Translations under genes and position numbers: made by a program
Shown: positions 9,950 through 20,177 of the stretch, in pieces
How positions within the stretch are numbered: the stretch's first letter is position 1
Layout of the letters: every line of letters begins with the position of its first letter
The notes under the pieces: generated by a model
Told to the model about the DNA's origin: nothing
Database searches by the model: none
Seen by the model: the letters and a program-made list of their open reading frames with translations, nothing else
Assembly: GCA_000444245.1 (NCBI GenBank)
Contig: ATSW01001904.1
Span: forward strand, 1-20,296
Direction: 5' to 3'
DNA length: 20,296 nucleotides
Origin: Botryllus schlosseri
Lineage: Eukaryota > Chordata > Ascidiacea > Stolidobranchia > Styelidae

Positions 9950-10460
9950 ATTGGAACTAGGGTTGCATTTAAAACAAAGGCCTTTAAGAAATGTGTTTTT
10001 TCAAGTTTTATGATTATGCCGTAATTGTGTAAATACTTTATAAAAACAAGGTGTATGAGCCTACGGACGACGATTAGCACCCGATCGAGCCGACGTATTC
10101 TATATGAGATGGTCGGAGCCCTCGAAATAGTCGGTTCAATATTTATGGCAGTAGATATAGATCATTGGTACGGAATGAATGTTCTAATGATGATGACCGC
10201 CGACCGTAAAAATGCTGCAACACGATGTAGTCCTTGTTAAAGATATTTTTGATCCGCAAGTGACAGGGGTTGGAAGCCTATTTCGTCAAAGGAGCTATAT
10301 TTACCCTATCTTTTCAATTTTGTATATCAATCCACTATGACGTCAAAATTTATTATGCGTGACGTCATGGCCTAGAAAAAACATGTTTTAAACAAGGGTA
10401 TTGTTTTAAACATGTTTGTTTTAAATTGATTTTTGTTTTATACACAATCCAAATAGGAAC
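9950..10460. mobile_element. hAT-like MITE with 8-bp target duplications
   Basis: The element spans 9958-10452. The left end TAGGGTTGCATTTAAAACAA and the inverted right end TTGGATTGTGTATAAAACAA are similar, and the interior near the right end repeats the palindrome-like GTTTTAAACATGTTT. Octamers ATTGGAAC (9950-9957) and ATAGGAAC (10453-10460) agree at seven of eight positions. No transposase segment was found; the frame 10025-10240 has no known motif. Two perfect TGACGTCA palindromes lie at 10338-10345 and 10360-10367 near the right end. At 495 bp this is a non-autonomous derivative. Confidence 0.78.
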
Positions 10461-10881
10461 ACTACACGACAGTGTACATTTCTAAACATACAATATATAC
10501 GAAATACAATACACTACAAGTCTACAAATACAAAATAGAAACACGAAACTGTATTTAAGAATTTCGCCACATCAACATTTTTTGGACGTTTTATGTTCCC
10601 TTTGTTCAATCCCCATAACACAGTCGCTACCGACGTTGTCCCATGCAATTATATTCGTGGATGTCAAGTTAGGCCTTGTACGAATATGAATAATCACGAG
10701 CCATAGTTAGTAAACATAATTTTATCGCACATATTCATTTGTCGCAAACCGAGATCCGTCGACGAAATGCAATTGCACAGCATATTATCGTCACGGATCA
10801 GCACGTGTTACCGACTTGAACGTTCAATACTTCCAATGTATAATGTGCACTTCTGCAGTACTGTGAAATGACATAATCTCG
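10461..10881. other. No gene recognised
   Basis: Moderately AT-rich spacer. A minus-strand open stretch around 10720-10580 (it includes AWDNVGSDCVMGIEQRE) looks protein-like but has no supported splice borders and is within chance length. Confidence 0.3.
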
Positions 10882-10907
10882 GCGACCCACGGTTTGCGAA
10901 CCCCTGA
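10882..10907 (-). mobile_element. Isolated hAT terminal repeat
   Basis: Inverted, the segment begins CAGGGGTTCGCAAACCGTGG and continues GTCGCC, a common hAT terminal repeat form. A loosely similar CAGGGGTTGGAAGCC starts at 10265 in the opposite sense, but that lies inside another element and the flanking octamers do not match. I therefore treat this as a lone remnant. Confidence 0.55.
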
Positions 10908-11110
10908 CACAAAACATTAAGAACCACGTATACATTCGAAATATTGCATGTGGGCTTGCGTTCTATTTCATTTCAGGTGCCGGTGTAATAGACATGGCAA
11001 TTGCATCAAGTGATTGATGATAATTTGGATTTTGAATAGTAAAATATACTCAACCTGCCGTCACAAATGAACATAAAGGTTTTGCTTCTTGCAATAATGA
11101 AAAAAAGTGA

Positions 11111-11974
11111 CTATAAGGCAGGGGTGTCAAACATACGGCCCTCGGGCCGCATCCCTGCCGCAAAGTAATTTCTATAGTAAATTCAAAAATGATAATATTG
11201 TCCAGCACATTTGCAACATATGATTAGATTTTTCATCAGAAATACCTTCATTAAATAATCCGCCAAGACAACAAAAGTGGAGTAGCCTATGTTCATGTGC
11301 CACATTATAACCACGTGACAGCTATGTTATTCACTCTAATGACCATTGGGAACGAGTCACTGGCAATGACACCCAACTCCGGAAAAGCAAGTAGATCTTC
11401 ACAGAAGCGTTAACGCCAATGCGAATCCGTTATATGCAGCTTACACGTAAAGTAAAATCGTCCCATAATTATAATTTAAATATCCTTTCGTACTGCTGCA
11501 TCCGTTTTGGCTCCAGATATCCCAGGCCTCGACAGAAAACCGGTTAGCGATTTAATACTGATGAACCAAATTCCAAAAGTCGTGTTTACATTTAAATCTT
11601 TTGTATTACTCACAACGCATACCTGTAGGGCTAACGCCAGATTTCGACTAAATCAAATGGAGGATAGGAATATGTCCCCTCTTATCGTCGCAAGAGCCAC
11701 TGTTTTGGCGGTTTATAACTGTATTTAACCGCCCAACAATCGTACTTTTGCCAACTTCATTGTTTGCGACTATAGGTAATGCGAGAATAGAACCCCTATA
11801 TGATCCGTAATATAATATGCGTATAGGCTTAGTAATAAAGTATTCAAGTGAAAAACAGGGGCATGGATTTTGAGGTAACATTTTGGAATCATTTGACTGG
11901 TCCGGCCCGCGAGCGATCTGACGGTTTGAATACGGCCCGCGACGCACGTTGTGTTTGACAGCCCTGCTATACAA
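11111..11974. mobile_element. hAT-like MITE, about 848 bp
   Basis: The element spans 11119-11966. Its left end is CAGGGGTGTCAAACATACGG, followed by CCCTCGGGCCGCA. Its right end, inverted, is CAGGGCTGTCAAACACAACG, followed further in by GCGGGCCGTA and another GGCCCGCGA block. This CAGGGGTGTCAAAC plus GGCCCGCGG pattern is a well-known hAT terminus. The flanks read CTATAAGG on the left and CTATACAAGG on the right, consistent with an 8-bp target duplication that gained two bases in one copy. No transposase domain was recognised inside. The open frames within (for example 11507-11728 plus, 11648-12049 minus) are not recognised. Confidence 0.8.
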
Positions 11975-12518
11975 GGCATCAAAACGAAATGGTGGTATGA
12001 AATCAAGACTGCAGAACGGTATATAGATTGACGGCAAAAGAACGCCCAACGCAAGATATTTCCGGCGAAGATGCTAATTGCAGTTATTTACGGTAATTTT
12101 CGTTTGACATTCATGGTGATTCGACTACACTGGTCATTCTACACCTTAAATTATAATTCTAGTGATTTCAACGAGAAAGGCATATTACCAATGTTGATAA
12201 GACCGCGGGCAAGAAGTGCGTCACGGATGCTTGTTTTGAAGTAGGCTAATCCGAGAGTATGTGTTCATGCTGGATTTGGAGACGAAGTAAAGAGTGGAAG
12301 GTTGCACAACTTGTAATCAGGAGACATCATTTTATATCCATGGACAGGTGCCGCAAGAAATATGCTGTCGTTTTAGAAGTTCAATGTGCATTAGATCAAT
12401 CGATGGTTATTATACTATACCAATTACTGGGGATGGTTATCCAATTGATATCCTTTAAAGGTATTGAAGATATGATATATCAGAACGCCTTTTGAAATGA
12501 AATACTTTAACTTCCCAG

Positions 12519-12767
12519 GTTTGCTTGTCTCTAACATCCTTGATGCAAGTGATAGATATCAAAATTCTTCTGTGGCTTTCGAGCCTACTAACTTATGCTT
12601 GTGCTCAAACCGTGCGTTCAGTGAAAGGAACGAATGAAAATTCGTGCAATGTCGTGAATGTTCACTTCGGCGGTAACGATGAACATTCAGACGCTGCATC
12701 TGTCGCAAACGCTGGACCTCCAGGCAAAAGAGGACCAATTGGACCTTCTGGTCCTGAAGGTCAAATG
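12519..12767 (+). CDS. Signal peptide and collagen-like exon (collagen-lectin/ficolin type)
   Basis: The coding part starts at ATG 12543. An upstream acceptor-like AACTTCCCAG at 12509-12518 suggests a 5' untranslated exon before it. Residues 1-21 (MQVIDIKILLWLSSLLTYAC plus A) form a signal peptide with probable cleavage before Gln22. A single cysteine at residue 35 in the short N-terminal region could link chains, as in ficolins and mannose-binding lectins. Residues 58-75 are six uninterrupted Gly-X-Y triplets, GPPGKRGPIGPSGPEGQM, and the exon ends in phase 0 at a GTAACG donor, as collagen exons typically do. The product would be a secreted trimer-forming protein. The recognition domain, encoded further downstream, is not identifiable here. 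Confidence 0.88.
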
Positions 12768-12773
12768 GTAACG

Positions 12774-13750
12774 TTTTGAAACATTTTCGTGAACTGACTT
12801 GACGAAGGTATAGTTAGCTATGCCACTAGAAGATGATACATTGCTGTCATTATTTACTGATTTTATAGCATTGAAGCCATACATTCCCGAATACGAGAAC
12901 AGTCTAGTGGTATCTCTAACTTCGAGATCATGAATGAGTCGGGGTTGGATTTCAAACGAGGCATACTTCCTTAAATACTGTATGTTAACCGACTATCCCC
13001 GTCGTTACAACATCTGCTTCGAGACAGTTGAATTTAGTCGTACTTAGCCGAGGTGCCGAGCACACTAGTGTGCTAATTGGAGTGCTCAGATGTGCCGCCA
13101 GAGAATGTTATTAACGACGTCTACGTAAAACAAAAATTAAGGAATTCGAATTCCGAGTATTGCATAATCGGCAGTTCTATTGCTTTTATAAGCTCAAGAC
13201 ATGCACTGAGATATGAACAAATAGGAGGAAACCGAAATGTCCATGAGAGTATCTCAGTCCGATGTAACAATTTGACTTGATTCGGGTCATTGCCGAAAAA
13301 TGACCAGATTTACATTGGCAGCCTCGATGTATGAGAAATATGAAGTGACTCGTGACTTGTGGCCAAAATGTTGAGGCAATATTATAGTCCTTATCTTACT
13401 AGCAAAGTATTCTGAAACTGTTGTCCACACTGAGAAGTGACACATCGTCGATATTGATCATTTGATTACCTAATTGCATTCTGATTGAAGATTTCATTAT
13501 AAAGACGAAAGAACTTCTGCGGTCGCATTTAAGATCCACACTGAAGGCGTATCGATGGATTTTCTATCGATAGAAATGTCAACCAAGGCGGTCAGGCGCG
13601 ACAAAACAAAGTAACCTGTTACACATTCTTCACAAACATGCCTAAATTGCATGTTCATTTCCAGTGCATATCTTACCCTAGGTCTGGTGTTCCGTACCGC
13701 CAATTGGTACACTTACCCCTAGTTAGGAATATATGCCCTAAGAACTTATA
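12774..13750. other. Presumed first intron of the collagen gene, no clear exon
   Basis: No continuing Gly-X-Y exon was seen. A plus-strand open stretch 13082-13280 reads CSDVPPENVINDVYVKQKL and later a GSSIAF and SVRCNN. It has three cysteines and could join in phase 0 after the collagen exon, but the sequence before it (CTAATTGGAG) is a poor acceptor and I do not recognise the domain. It is best left as an unproven candidate. Confidence 0.3.
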
Positions 13751-14718
13751 GTAAGGTGTAGGAATGGTGTGAACGTGAGGTTACTGTTCGCGTTCTGTGT
13801 GTGAACCTCGCAAATTTAGAGGTTCACGTTCACAAACGAACCTTGGTAGGATCTGGGCTGTAAACCTTTTTCATAAATTACATATTTTTCACGTCATTAT
13901 AACATCTATGGTTGAAATTGTTTGCATTCCAGCTTCGGATCACTTCATGCATGGCGCTAACAGCATAAAAAATAATTCTAAACAAGCATATACCTTGCCA
14001 ATCTCAAAAATTTTACCTGCTTGGTTACACAAGTTGCTCGACATAGTCAGCTTTTCGTCAGTGAATATTTAGTGACTCTCTGCTGTGAGCTTGAGTCGAT
14101 CACAAGACATAAAGAACGAAATACACTACAGACTATACATGAAGGTAGTCGGCGAATGACGAATTCAACAAATCGATGAAATTGATATACATCGTTGTCT
14201 ATTGTAAAAAAATCTTGCAGGCGTACGAGATCCATCTTGATTTGATATGTTTATTTTATCATAAAAACCATATCCGTGCGATCGGGGTGTTGGCTACTGT
14301 ATAAATTGTTTATGGGGTATTATCGGAAGCAAGTGTAGAAATCCGTTTTACACTATACTCAATGTCAATGTAGCAATACTCAGACGCTGAATGCATTGTC
14401 CGGTCTGGCCTGTTAAGGCGTAAGCTTGTATTCCCCTGCAAGTCCTCCAAATTGTCGGCTAAGCCACGAAAGATATTGATTTCATGGGATTATTACAGCA
14501 TTTGATTGTTACAGGCGGTACATTTGGCGACGCCTAAAAAGTCAGCATGTACTTCAGCATTGTGACATAATCTGGCGTGAGTCGTAGCAACCTTACTAGG
14601 AAGATGACGTCATGTGACGTCAGAGGTTCACGTTCGCGTTCACACAGAGCTTTTTAAAAAGGTTCACGTTCAAAAGAACCTGAACCGTTCAGGAGCTCGC
14701 ACCATCCCTATCAGGGTG
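13751..14718 (+). mobile_element. Non-autonomous hAT-like element, copy B
   Basis: This copy (about 13759-14710) runs from TAGGAATGGTGTGAACGTGA to the inverted end TAGGGATGGTGCGAGCTCCT. Both termini carry several copies of a GGTTCACGTTC-type motif (near 13817-13836, 14625-14645 and 14658-14671), a subterminal repeat pattern typical of hAT elements. Flanking octamers GTAAGGTG and TCAGGGTG agree at five of eight positions, so the duplication is eroded or the boundary is off by a base or two. Two TGACGTCA palindromes lie at 14605-14612 and 14615-14622. It is collinear with copy A at 1130-1946 in the opposite orientation. No transposase frame is present. Confidence 0.78.
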
Positions 14719-15037
14719 GAAGTGGGCCGTGTCTATAAGTTGGTAAATTGGATTTTAGCTGTGTACTTATTGGACTAGTACCAGCAGCAGGTGAAGTAAA
14801 GATATCAATGAATTTAAGGTAGCTTCGATGTCGATCAAACTTCTGCAGCCGATATTTGACACATCAATGAAAAATAGTAAGTCTAATTTTCTGGAAAGTA
14901 ATTTTGTGTCAACACTAGCTAAAGGTGCAGCTAGCTATACTAGGCTAGATCCTCTGTTGTGACCAGCTCCGGTTAAACGTTGTTTTCTGCAGCGCAGACA
15001 GCCTAAAATTGGTAGTTATTTTTTTTTTTTTTGAAAG
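14719..15037. other. Spacer with a T tract, no gene recognised
   Basis: The segment ends in a run of about 14 T (15019-15032), which may be the pyrimidine tract for the candidate exon that follows. A GTTTTCTGCAG acceptor-like site near 14985-14994 and a GTAAGT donor-like site near 14879 are present, but no consistent exon could be built from them. Confidence 0.3.
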
Positions 15038-15228
15038 TTCGATACGTTGTTTGACCAATGTCCCATTCTCAATTCTGGTCGATCCCATGTACGTTGGCAA
15101 CATATATCTGTTTGGAATCGCTCCCTAACACTAGAATCATCGATTGTAGGGGCGAAAAGGACAGAAGGGGGAAAGAGCGCCATCCGTGAACTTATCTACG
15201 TTAAAATCAGAAATACTGAGTGCGTTAG
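15038..15228 (+). CDS. Weak candidate exon on the collagen-gene strand
   Basis: A long T tract ending in GAAAG precedes 63 open codons plus two bases. A consensus-like AG/GTACGT donor follows. The translation begins FDTLFDQCPILNSGRSHVRW and later includes GAKRTEGGKSAIRELIYVK. Its phase-0 start is compatible with the phase-0 end of the collagen exon, and its phase-2 end fits the candidate exon at 17872. No domain is recognised, and AAG is a less favoured acceptor. The open length is within chance for this composition, so this is only a lead. Confidence 0.25.
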
Positions 15229-15259
15229 GTACGTGACAACTCCTATGTATTTAAATTGA

Positions 15260-16763
15260 TTCTCTCTGGGTGAATTTTGACTGATGTGACTTATATGATC
15301 ATGCATTAACGAAAGTCGAGAAACTTTCATCAAGTACAATACTGTAATATTTACGCCTCGGTTCCAACCTGTAAATGCGAAGCTATCAAATGCTTAGTAG
15401 ATTGAAAGTTTACTTAGCTTTGCTTCTATTTCTACTTCGCCAAATTAAGCGTGCAATTTTTACTTATCCAACCTAACAATTTTATCGAAGAGTCGGAATT
15501 TTTTTTTAGAAAAACCCTAATGGACAGCTTCTTTGCAATGGGGAGAGTGGTACACCTTTTCCGTCCCATATCGACTTCAGTGGTATACTATTGAATTTTA
15601 TGATCAGGTTGATGGCATTAGAGCAGCTGATTAAAAACATACTTTTACTCTTGAGTTGGTCATCAGATGATCTCGTTCACATTCGATGATTTTGCGCAAA
15701 CCGAAGCAACAAGATGCCTAACCAAATCAACGAGAAGCACCTAATTACGACGCCCGAGCGCGGAATTTACATAGGCGCATCGCTGATTCAATTGCAATCT
15801 CATCATTCTGACACATTTTAATTAATTTGATTGATGTACAAGAATTTGGATTTGAGATAGGAGTATTTACGGTGGGTAGAACTATAAGTAGGCCTACTGT
15901 TTTTTTATCAACCCAAAATTTTGTACTCCATTAACATTGCTTTCACTGGTTGAATTTGAGCCAAATTTGGTGAGCAGCTTCAACAATATTTCTTACATCC
16001 AGCAGTTTTTTTTAACAACCCAACTATTCATCTGTTAATACTTTTCAAAGGTTCCACAACCTGTTCGGAATTACGTGACAGCCACGGTGTTTCAGCAACA
16101 GGACATTACTGGACAAGAGATTTTTCCTCGGGCACAGGGAGATATATCTTCTGCGACTTTCACGTCTACTCAGGTCTACCATTTTTATTTCGAAAGCTGT
16201 ATGATGTCTTGGTGAATTCAAGGTGTTTTGATAAAACCAATCGTTAACGAAATATCGTTTGAAACAATATTTAACGTTTTGAGAAATCGAATAACCCTTG
16301 GAAGAGAATTTGTCACGTTGCGATTGCAATTGTGTTTGTAACGGCCACTATAGCCAACGCTGGTCAAAAATAAGTGAATATGGGAATGAGGTGGTAAAAA
16401 TAAATAATCTCAAATGGATGAAAAAAGTTATGGCATAAAGATAATGTAGTTAACGATTATACCGCGTAATAGACGCGGTTTTATGTATAGCCAACTTGAC
16501 TCTGACACCGGGACTCACATTTTGAGGCGTGCAGTTATTTGTCTGCAAATGTCTCATATATTGCGACCTACTACTATACCAAATCATTTGGATATGTCTG
16601 TTCGTCTGTCTGATGGTGGTTTGACTTCTGCAATATTTTCATATGACTAACGAAGTCACCACGCACGGAGCTATGGTTTCATCACGGCGTCAAGACATTC
16701 AACTCCAAATTGAGGTCGCTTTCGCTTTCATTGCTGCACCTGAATGTTGTTTTCTCTCGATTC
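15260..16763. other. 1.5 kb with no recognised gene
   Basis: One plus-strand open stretch, 16051-16211, stands out. It follows TTTTCAAAG, reads VPQPVRNYVTATVFQQQDIT and continues into a Ser/Thr/Tyr-rich segment, and it is followed by GTGAAT. It looks protein-like but is unrecognised and short. The 94-codon minus-strand frame over the same bases (16329-16045) is probably a shadow. No transposon ends or tandem repeats were noticed. Confidence 0.3.
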
Positions 16764-17449
16764 ACCTATAGCAGTGGTTCCCAACCGGGGGGGAATTCCC
16801 CCCTTGGGGGAATTTTGAAATTTTTAGGGGGGAATCTGGCTTCATTTTTTAGGGGAAATCTGGCTTTGGCATTGTATCGGAAGATACACTAGGCTCACAA
16901 GGTTTTTAGAGTTTATGGTATAGAACTGTTAAGTGGAAATTAGTTCTTTACAATTGTATGTTTATTTGACGGATTTCAAGCTATGTTTAAATGCCTTCCG
17001 TAGACATTACTCCCCCTGATGAAGTGAGGCTCACGAGACGATTTCGTTGGGTCCGCGACAGCCTCTCGATCAAATTGCTACTAAGGAAAACGTCCAGCCG
17101 AATTCAGCACAAGGCCGCTAACGTGAAAATCATACCGTACCAAATTCATGGATTCAACTCAAGTCCATAGCAAGCGGACTTGGTGATTTATTCTTCGTCA
17201 GTGGCTAACCGACCAGTCAAAACAGGTCAAATTTGACTTTACTTTACCAAAGTTTAGTGCGGTCCGTATTCGCCATAGTTCGGACATATCTAAATATGTT
17301 TGGCCATAAATTCTTCTGTCAAAAAATGGTTGGGCGTTAAAAAGCACATTTTTTTAGTCACATCCAACTTTTTCATAGGGGGAATTTTAGCTCAAATATC
17401 GGCCAAGGGGGGCACGAGACGAAAAAGGTTGGGAACCATTGACCTATAG
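16764..17449. mobile_element. hAT MITE with identical target duplications
   Basis: The element spans 16772-17441 (670 bp) between two identical copies of ACCTATAG (16764-16771 and 17442-17449). The left end is CAGTGGTTCCCAACCGGGGG and the inverted right end is CAATGGTTCCCAACCTTTTT, matching at 14 of the first 15 bases. Inside each end are GGGGGAATTTT or GGGGGG tracts. The perfect 8-bp duplication and well-kept ends make this the youngest-looking insertion in the window. No transposase segment was found in the interior. Confidence 0.92.
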
Positions 17450-17871
17450 TCTTGAAATATGTCATTTTCCCGTGAACTACGCCGTGATCTGCTGAAAGTT
17501 GCTGAAAGGCCCGCGATTTGCCGTAAATAGTATCAAGATAGATCGCGATTGGCATAAGAAGAATGCCTGTGATAAAAAGTGATTAAAATAAATAAATAGC
17601 CTCCGTCCACATTCAAATATTAGGGTACGCTGTCCGGCGTTTGTATGTACCACTACCAATCCCACTTGAATGCAGTTGTTCGAGATAAACGTCTGAGCTG
17701 ATACATATCGAAAGACGAGAGCTCTGACGATGTCGCTGCTAGGATATGCAGTTGAATGCTCGTTACCGAATCCACTAACAATCGCATAATGTCTAGATCA
17801 CCTTCATTGTTGCATCATCTCACATTTCGGACCAAATAATTTGAATTCTGGCAACTAATTAACTCTCTGAG
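17450..17871. other. No gene recognised
   Basis: Spacer between the MITE and the next candidate exon. Minus-strand frames here overlap the MITE end or are of chance length. No repeats noticed. Confidence 0.3.
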
Positions 17872-18040
17872 GAACATAGATTGGCATGTTCTAGCTAAGC
17901 GAGGTTGTGAGTTTATAATTTATGATGATGAAAATGTACAGACGTTACCACGTGCTCAGAACTCTCATCCCAATACAACGTTTCCGAATACGGGCATTAC
18001 CTTCTTGGAAAAACCACAGGCGGATTTCAGTATTGTCCAA
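17872..18040 (+). CDS. Candidate internal exon, family unknown
   Basis: A segment CTAATTAACTCTCTGAG, with a branch-point-like motif and short pyrimidine tract, precedes one base plus 56 open codons. A strong GTATGT donor follows. The translation includes NIDWHVLAKRGCEFIIYDDE and then a Pro/Asn/Thr-rich stretch ending DFSIVQ. The reading frame is open for about 90 codons in all, without an ATG. It would need a preceding phase-2 splice, which the candidate exon ending at 15228 provides, and it ends in phase 0. The composition is protein-like, with one cysteine and one NTT site. I do not recognise a domain, so its membership in the collagen gene is a guess. Confidence 0.38.
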
Positions 18041-18310
18041 GTATGTATACCCAGGATTTTACATGTCTTGATAAAACTACCAGTTACATTCGACGGCCGG
18101 TAGTGGAAGACGTCAGTATTACAAGTTCATATATAATAATCTCAATCTGAGTTGTAGAGTTATTGAATCTAGACGGTTTCACAGAGTTATGTTTATTGTC
18201 TTCTGCAATCGTAAACATATAGCGCATGACAAATGCTCAGTTCGTCTTAACCGATAAGACAAATGTAGAGAAGCACAATACCATCGTATAACCACCAGAC
18301 ATGGGGTGAT

Positions 18311-18460
18311 TACTTCACGAATGTAATCGATTGCGATTACGATTACTTGTGAATCCCGCGATTACGATTACGATTACGATTACAGCCAAATCAGGAAGTA
18401 GTCGATTACGATTACGATTACTTTTCAAAAGTAATCACGATTACTCCCGATTACATTTGT
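18311..18460 (+). repeat. GATTAC-array element, first cluster
   Basis: The segment starts near GTGATTACTTCACGAATGTA and contains three blocks of (CGATTA)n with shared flanks: AATGTAATCGATTGCGATTA, then a four-unit array, then GGAAGTAGTCGATTACGATT. The last part, AAAAGTAATCACGATTACTC, is inverted in part relative to the others. Long arrays of such short units often form the subterminal binding sites of hAT-like elements, so this may be one end of a transposon. No terminal repeat pair could be confirmed. Confidence 0.6.
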
Positions 18461-18610
18461 TTTACTTCTTAGAACTAATTTCAGAAGAGATATTGGAAGA
18501 CAATATAAATAAGGCTTGCGATGAAAAGGTTAAATGAGATAACAACTTTCTTTATAAATCATACGTCATTTGCTTGTTACGTCATAATGCACCCATTGCC
18601 CACCTCTATG

Positions 18611-19031
18611 CAGGACTATTCGTCGCACCCAACGATTTGCATTCTTGCCAGGTCCGTAACTGCCACACCCCAAACTCCCCAATAGGACCGGGAGCGAGCT
18701 CTAAGGGGACTCAAAAGTATTTAATAAATCAACATATTTTCAAGAGAGTTTAATAACATGAAAATTTTCTTCGAGCTTCGGGATTTAATGTCTTTAAACA
18801 GTTTGATTTTGAAATGCATACCTCTCCCCCTCAAGAAAAAAGCATGCATAATTTATAGGAATAGGCATTTCGGGGGCGGTCATTACCCCGCCACGACACA
18901 CCAAAAGACGTAAGCAATTTCGGCCAACATGCAACTCCACAAAGTGTGTTACCAAAGAATGACCTTGGCCAAAACGTTGGGTATGTGTCCATTGTCAGTG
19001 GCAGCGCTCTGTGGGCGTGACGAATAGTCCG
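18611..19031. repeat. Inverted pair of about 18 bp
   Basis: GGACTATTCGTCGCACCCA near 18613 is repeated, inverted and with small changes, as TGGGCGTGACGAATAGTCC near 19013-19031. The enclosed 0.4 kb includes GC-rich CACACCCCAAACTCCCC and a minus-strand frame without known motif. It may be a small MITE or a foldback remnant. No target duplication could be identified. Confidence 0.35.
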
Positions 19032-19372
19032 ATCCTTCCAATCTGAGCCCCAACAATGCAAATGCCACCCGGGGCACTCACAGAGGAATGAAGATATGGC
19101 AATTTGTGTGTGCGTCTCACGAAAGTTTTTCTTTTAGTCTGCTACGTTTGGGCGACTACAGTAACTTTTGATTATATAAAAGACGGGAGGTCACGAATTA
19201 ACAACATACAATAATGAAATTAAAACAACATACCAGATGCTATAATTATGAATTACTTGCCCCCAGCTCTATCGGTAAATCTGAATAAAAGCAAGATAAT
19301 GCCATTACCAATATTATTGACGAAATTCACTCATCAACTTGAAAACTGACCACCCTATGGGGCCCCAATACC

Positions 19373-19745
19373 CAGGGTTGTAATGACTCGAGTCATTATT
19401 CGACTTGAGTCGCGATTTTATGATGACTACACTTGACTCGAGTTATTTTTTGTATTACCTCGACTTGTACTCGAGTCATTTTGCATGACTCGAACCAAGT
19501 CATATGACTCAAGACTAGAACGGCCAATACAGACATTCCATGTAACTTCGAAGAATAGTGATGTTACCACATTATTTGTATTTCGTCTATCAGTCCTGAC
19601 ACTTGGAAATGGGGCCGTAAACTGTGAAACCTGACGAAAAATACGATATTATGGACACGAGCCATTCAATATCCCTCGAGCAGAGTTGAAAAAAGTGGTT
19701 TGAACCTATGACCCTATGCTAGCTGACTTGGACTCGCACTTGACA
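19373..19745 (+). mobile_element. hAT-like element end with GACTCGAGTC arrays
   Basis: The left end CAGGGTTGTAATGACTCGAG is hAT-like (CAGGGTTGNA). Over the next 130 bases the motif GACTCGAGTC and variants (ACTTGAGTC, ACTCGAACC) recurs at least eight times in both orientations. A shorter cluster, GACTTGGACTCGCACTTGAC near 19725-19744, may be the opposite subterminal region, but the outer terminal repeat there is not visible. The right boundary is therefore approximate and the element may be truncated. Confidence 0.6.
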
Positions 19746-20177
19746 CTTCAAATCTTTGTCCGGTGTACGTACAATACATACGTATACTACATAGATAGGC
19801 CCACTGCTCGCCAAGCAGCAACGGTCAAACTGCGTTTAACTAAGCATAACCAAACATCAATACATAAGTTACTATTTGAAACTAGGGAGAGTGGTGATTA
19901 TTATCTTGCTGCCAGGTAGTGGCGTCTGGAGTGTATGGATAACCTGATATACAGCATGGCTTACACTGTTGTAACAATCACACAACAATGTACATAGAAT
20001 ATATATTTACTACGTGTGGATACTTCTTACGCAAGGACTAGCAAAGCTAATATTTCTGACGTAATAATGAGCAGTGGCGTTCGAAAATCAACCGCTTGCG
20101 CTATTAATAACCTGGTATAATATCTCTTCCTTGTTCTCGAATGTTCGGTTATGTCATATTCATTGTACAAATAGAAA
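19746..20177. other. No gene recognised
   Basis: AT-rich spacer up to the last repeat cluster. A minus-strand GTAAGC donor-like site near 19960 follows a short open stretch but has no supported acceptor. Nothing else was seen. Confidence 0.3.

Noticed and set aside
10265-10907. Possible hAT element between CAGGGGTTGGAAGCC and an inverted CAGGGGTTCGCAAACC
   Set aside because: The left point lies inside a better supported MITE, and the flanking octamers do not match.
11648-12054. Two overlapping minus-strand frames of 133 and 94 codons
   Set aside because: They run through the right terminus of a hAT MITE and have no recognised motif, so they are most likely chance frames.
12687-12884. 65-codon minus-strand frame
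   Set aside because: It is the antisense shadow of the collagen exon.
18161-18190. GTTATTGAATCTAGACGG reads VIESRR, recalling the FReD VIQRR block on the collagen-gene strand
   Set aside because: None of the following FReD landmarks (DG, DF, Y-x-x-G-F-G, EFW) appear, so the resemblance is accidental.
19689-19708. GGTTTGAACCTATGACC resembles a B-box
   Set aside because: No A-box at a suitable distance, and no cloverleaf can be formed by eye.
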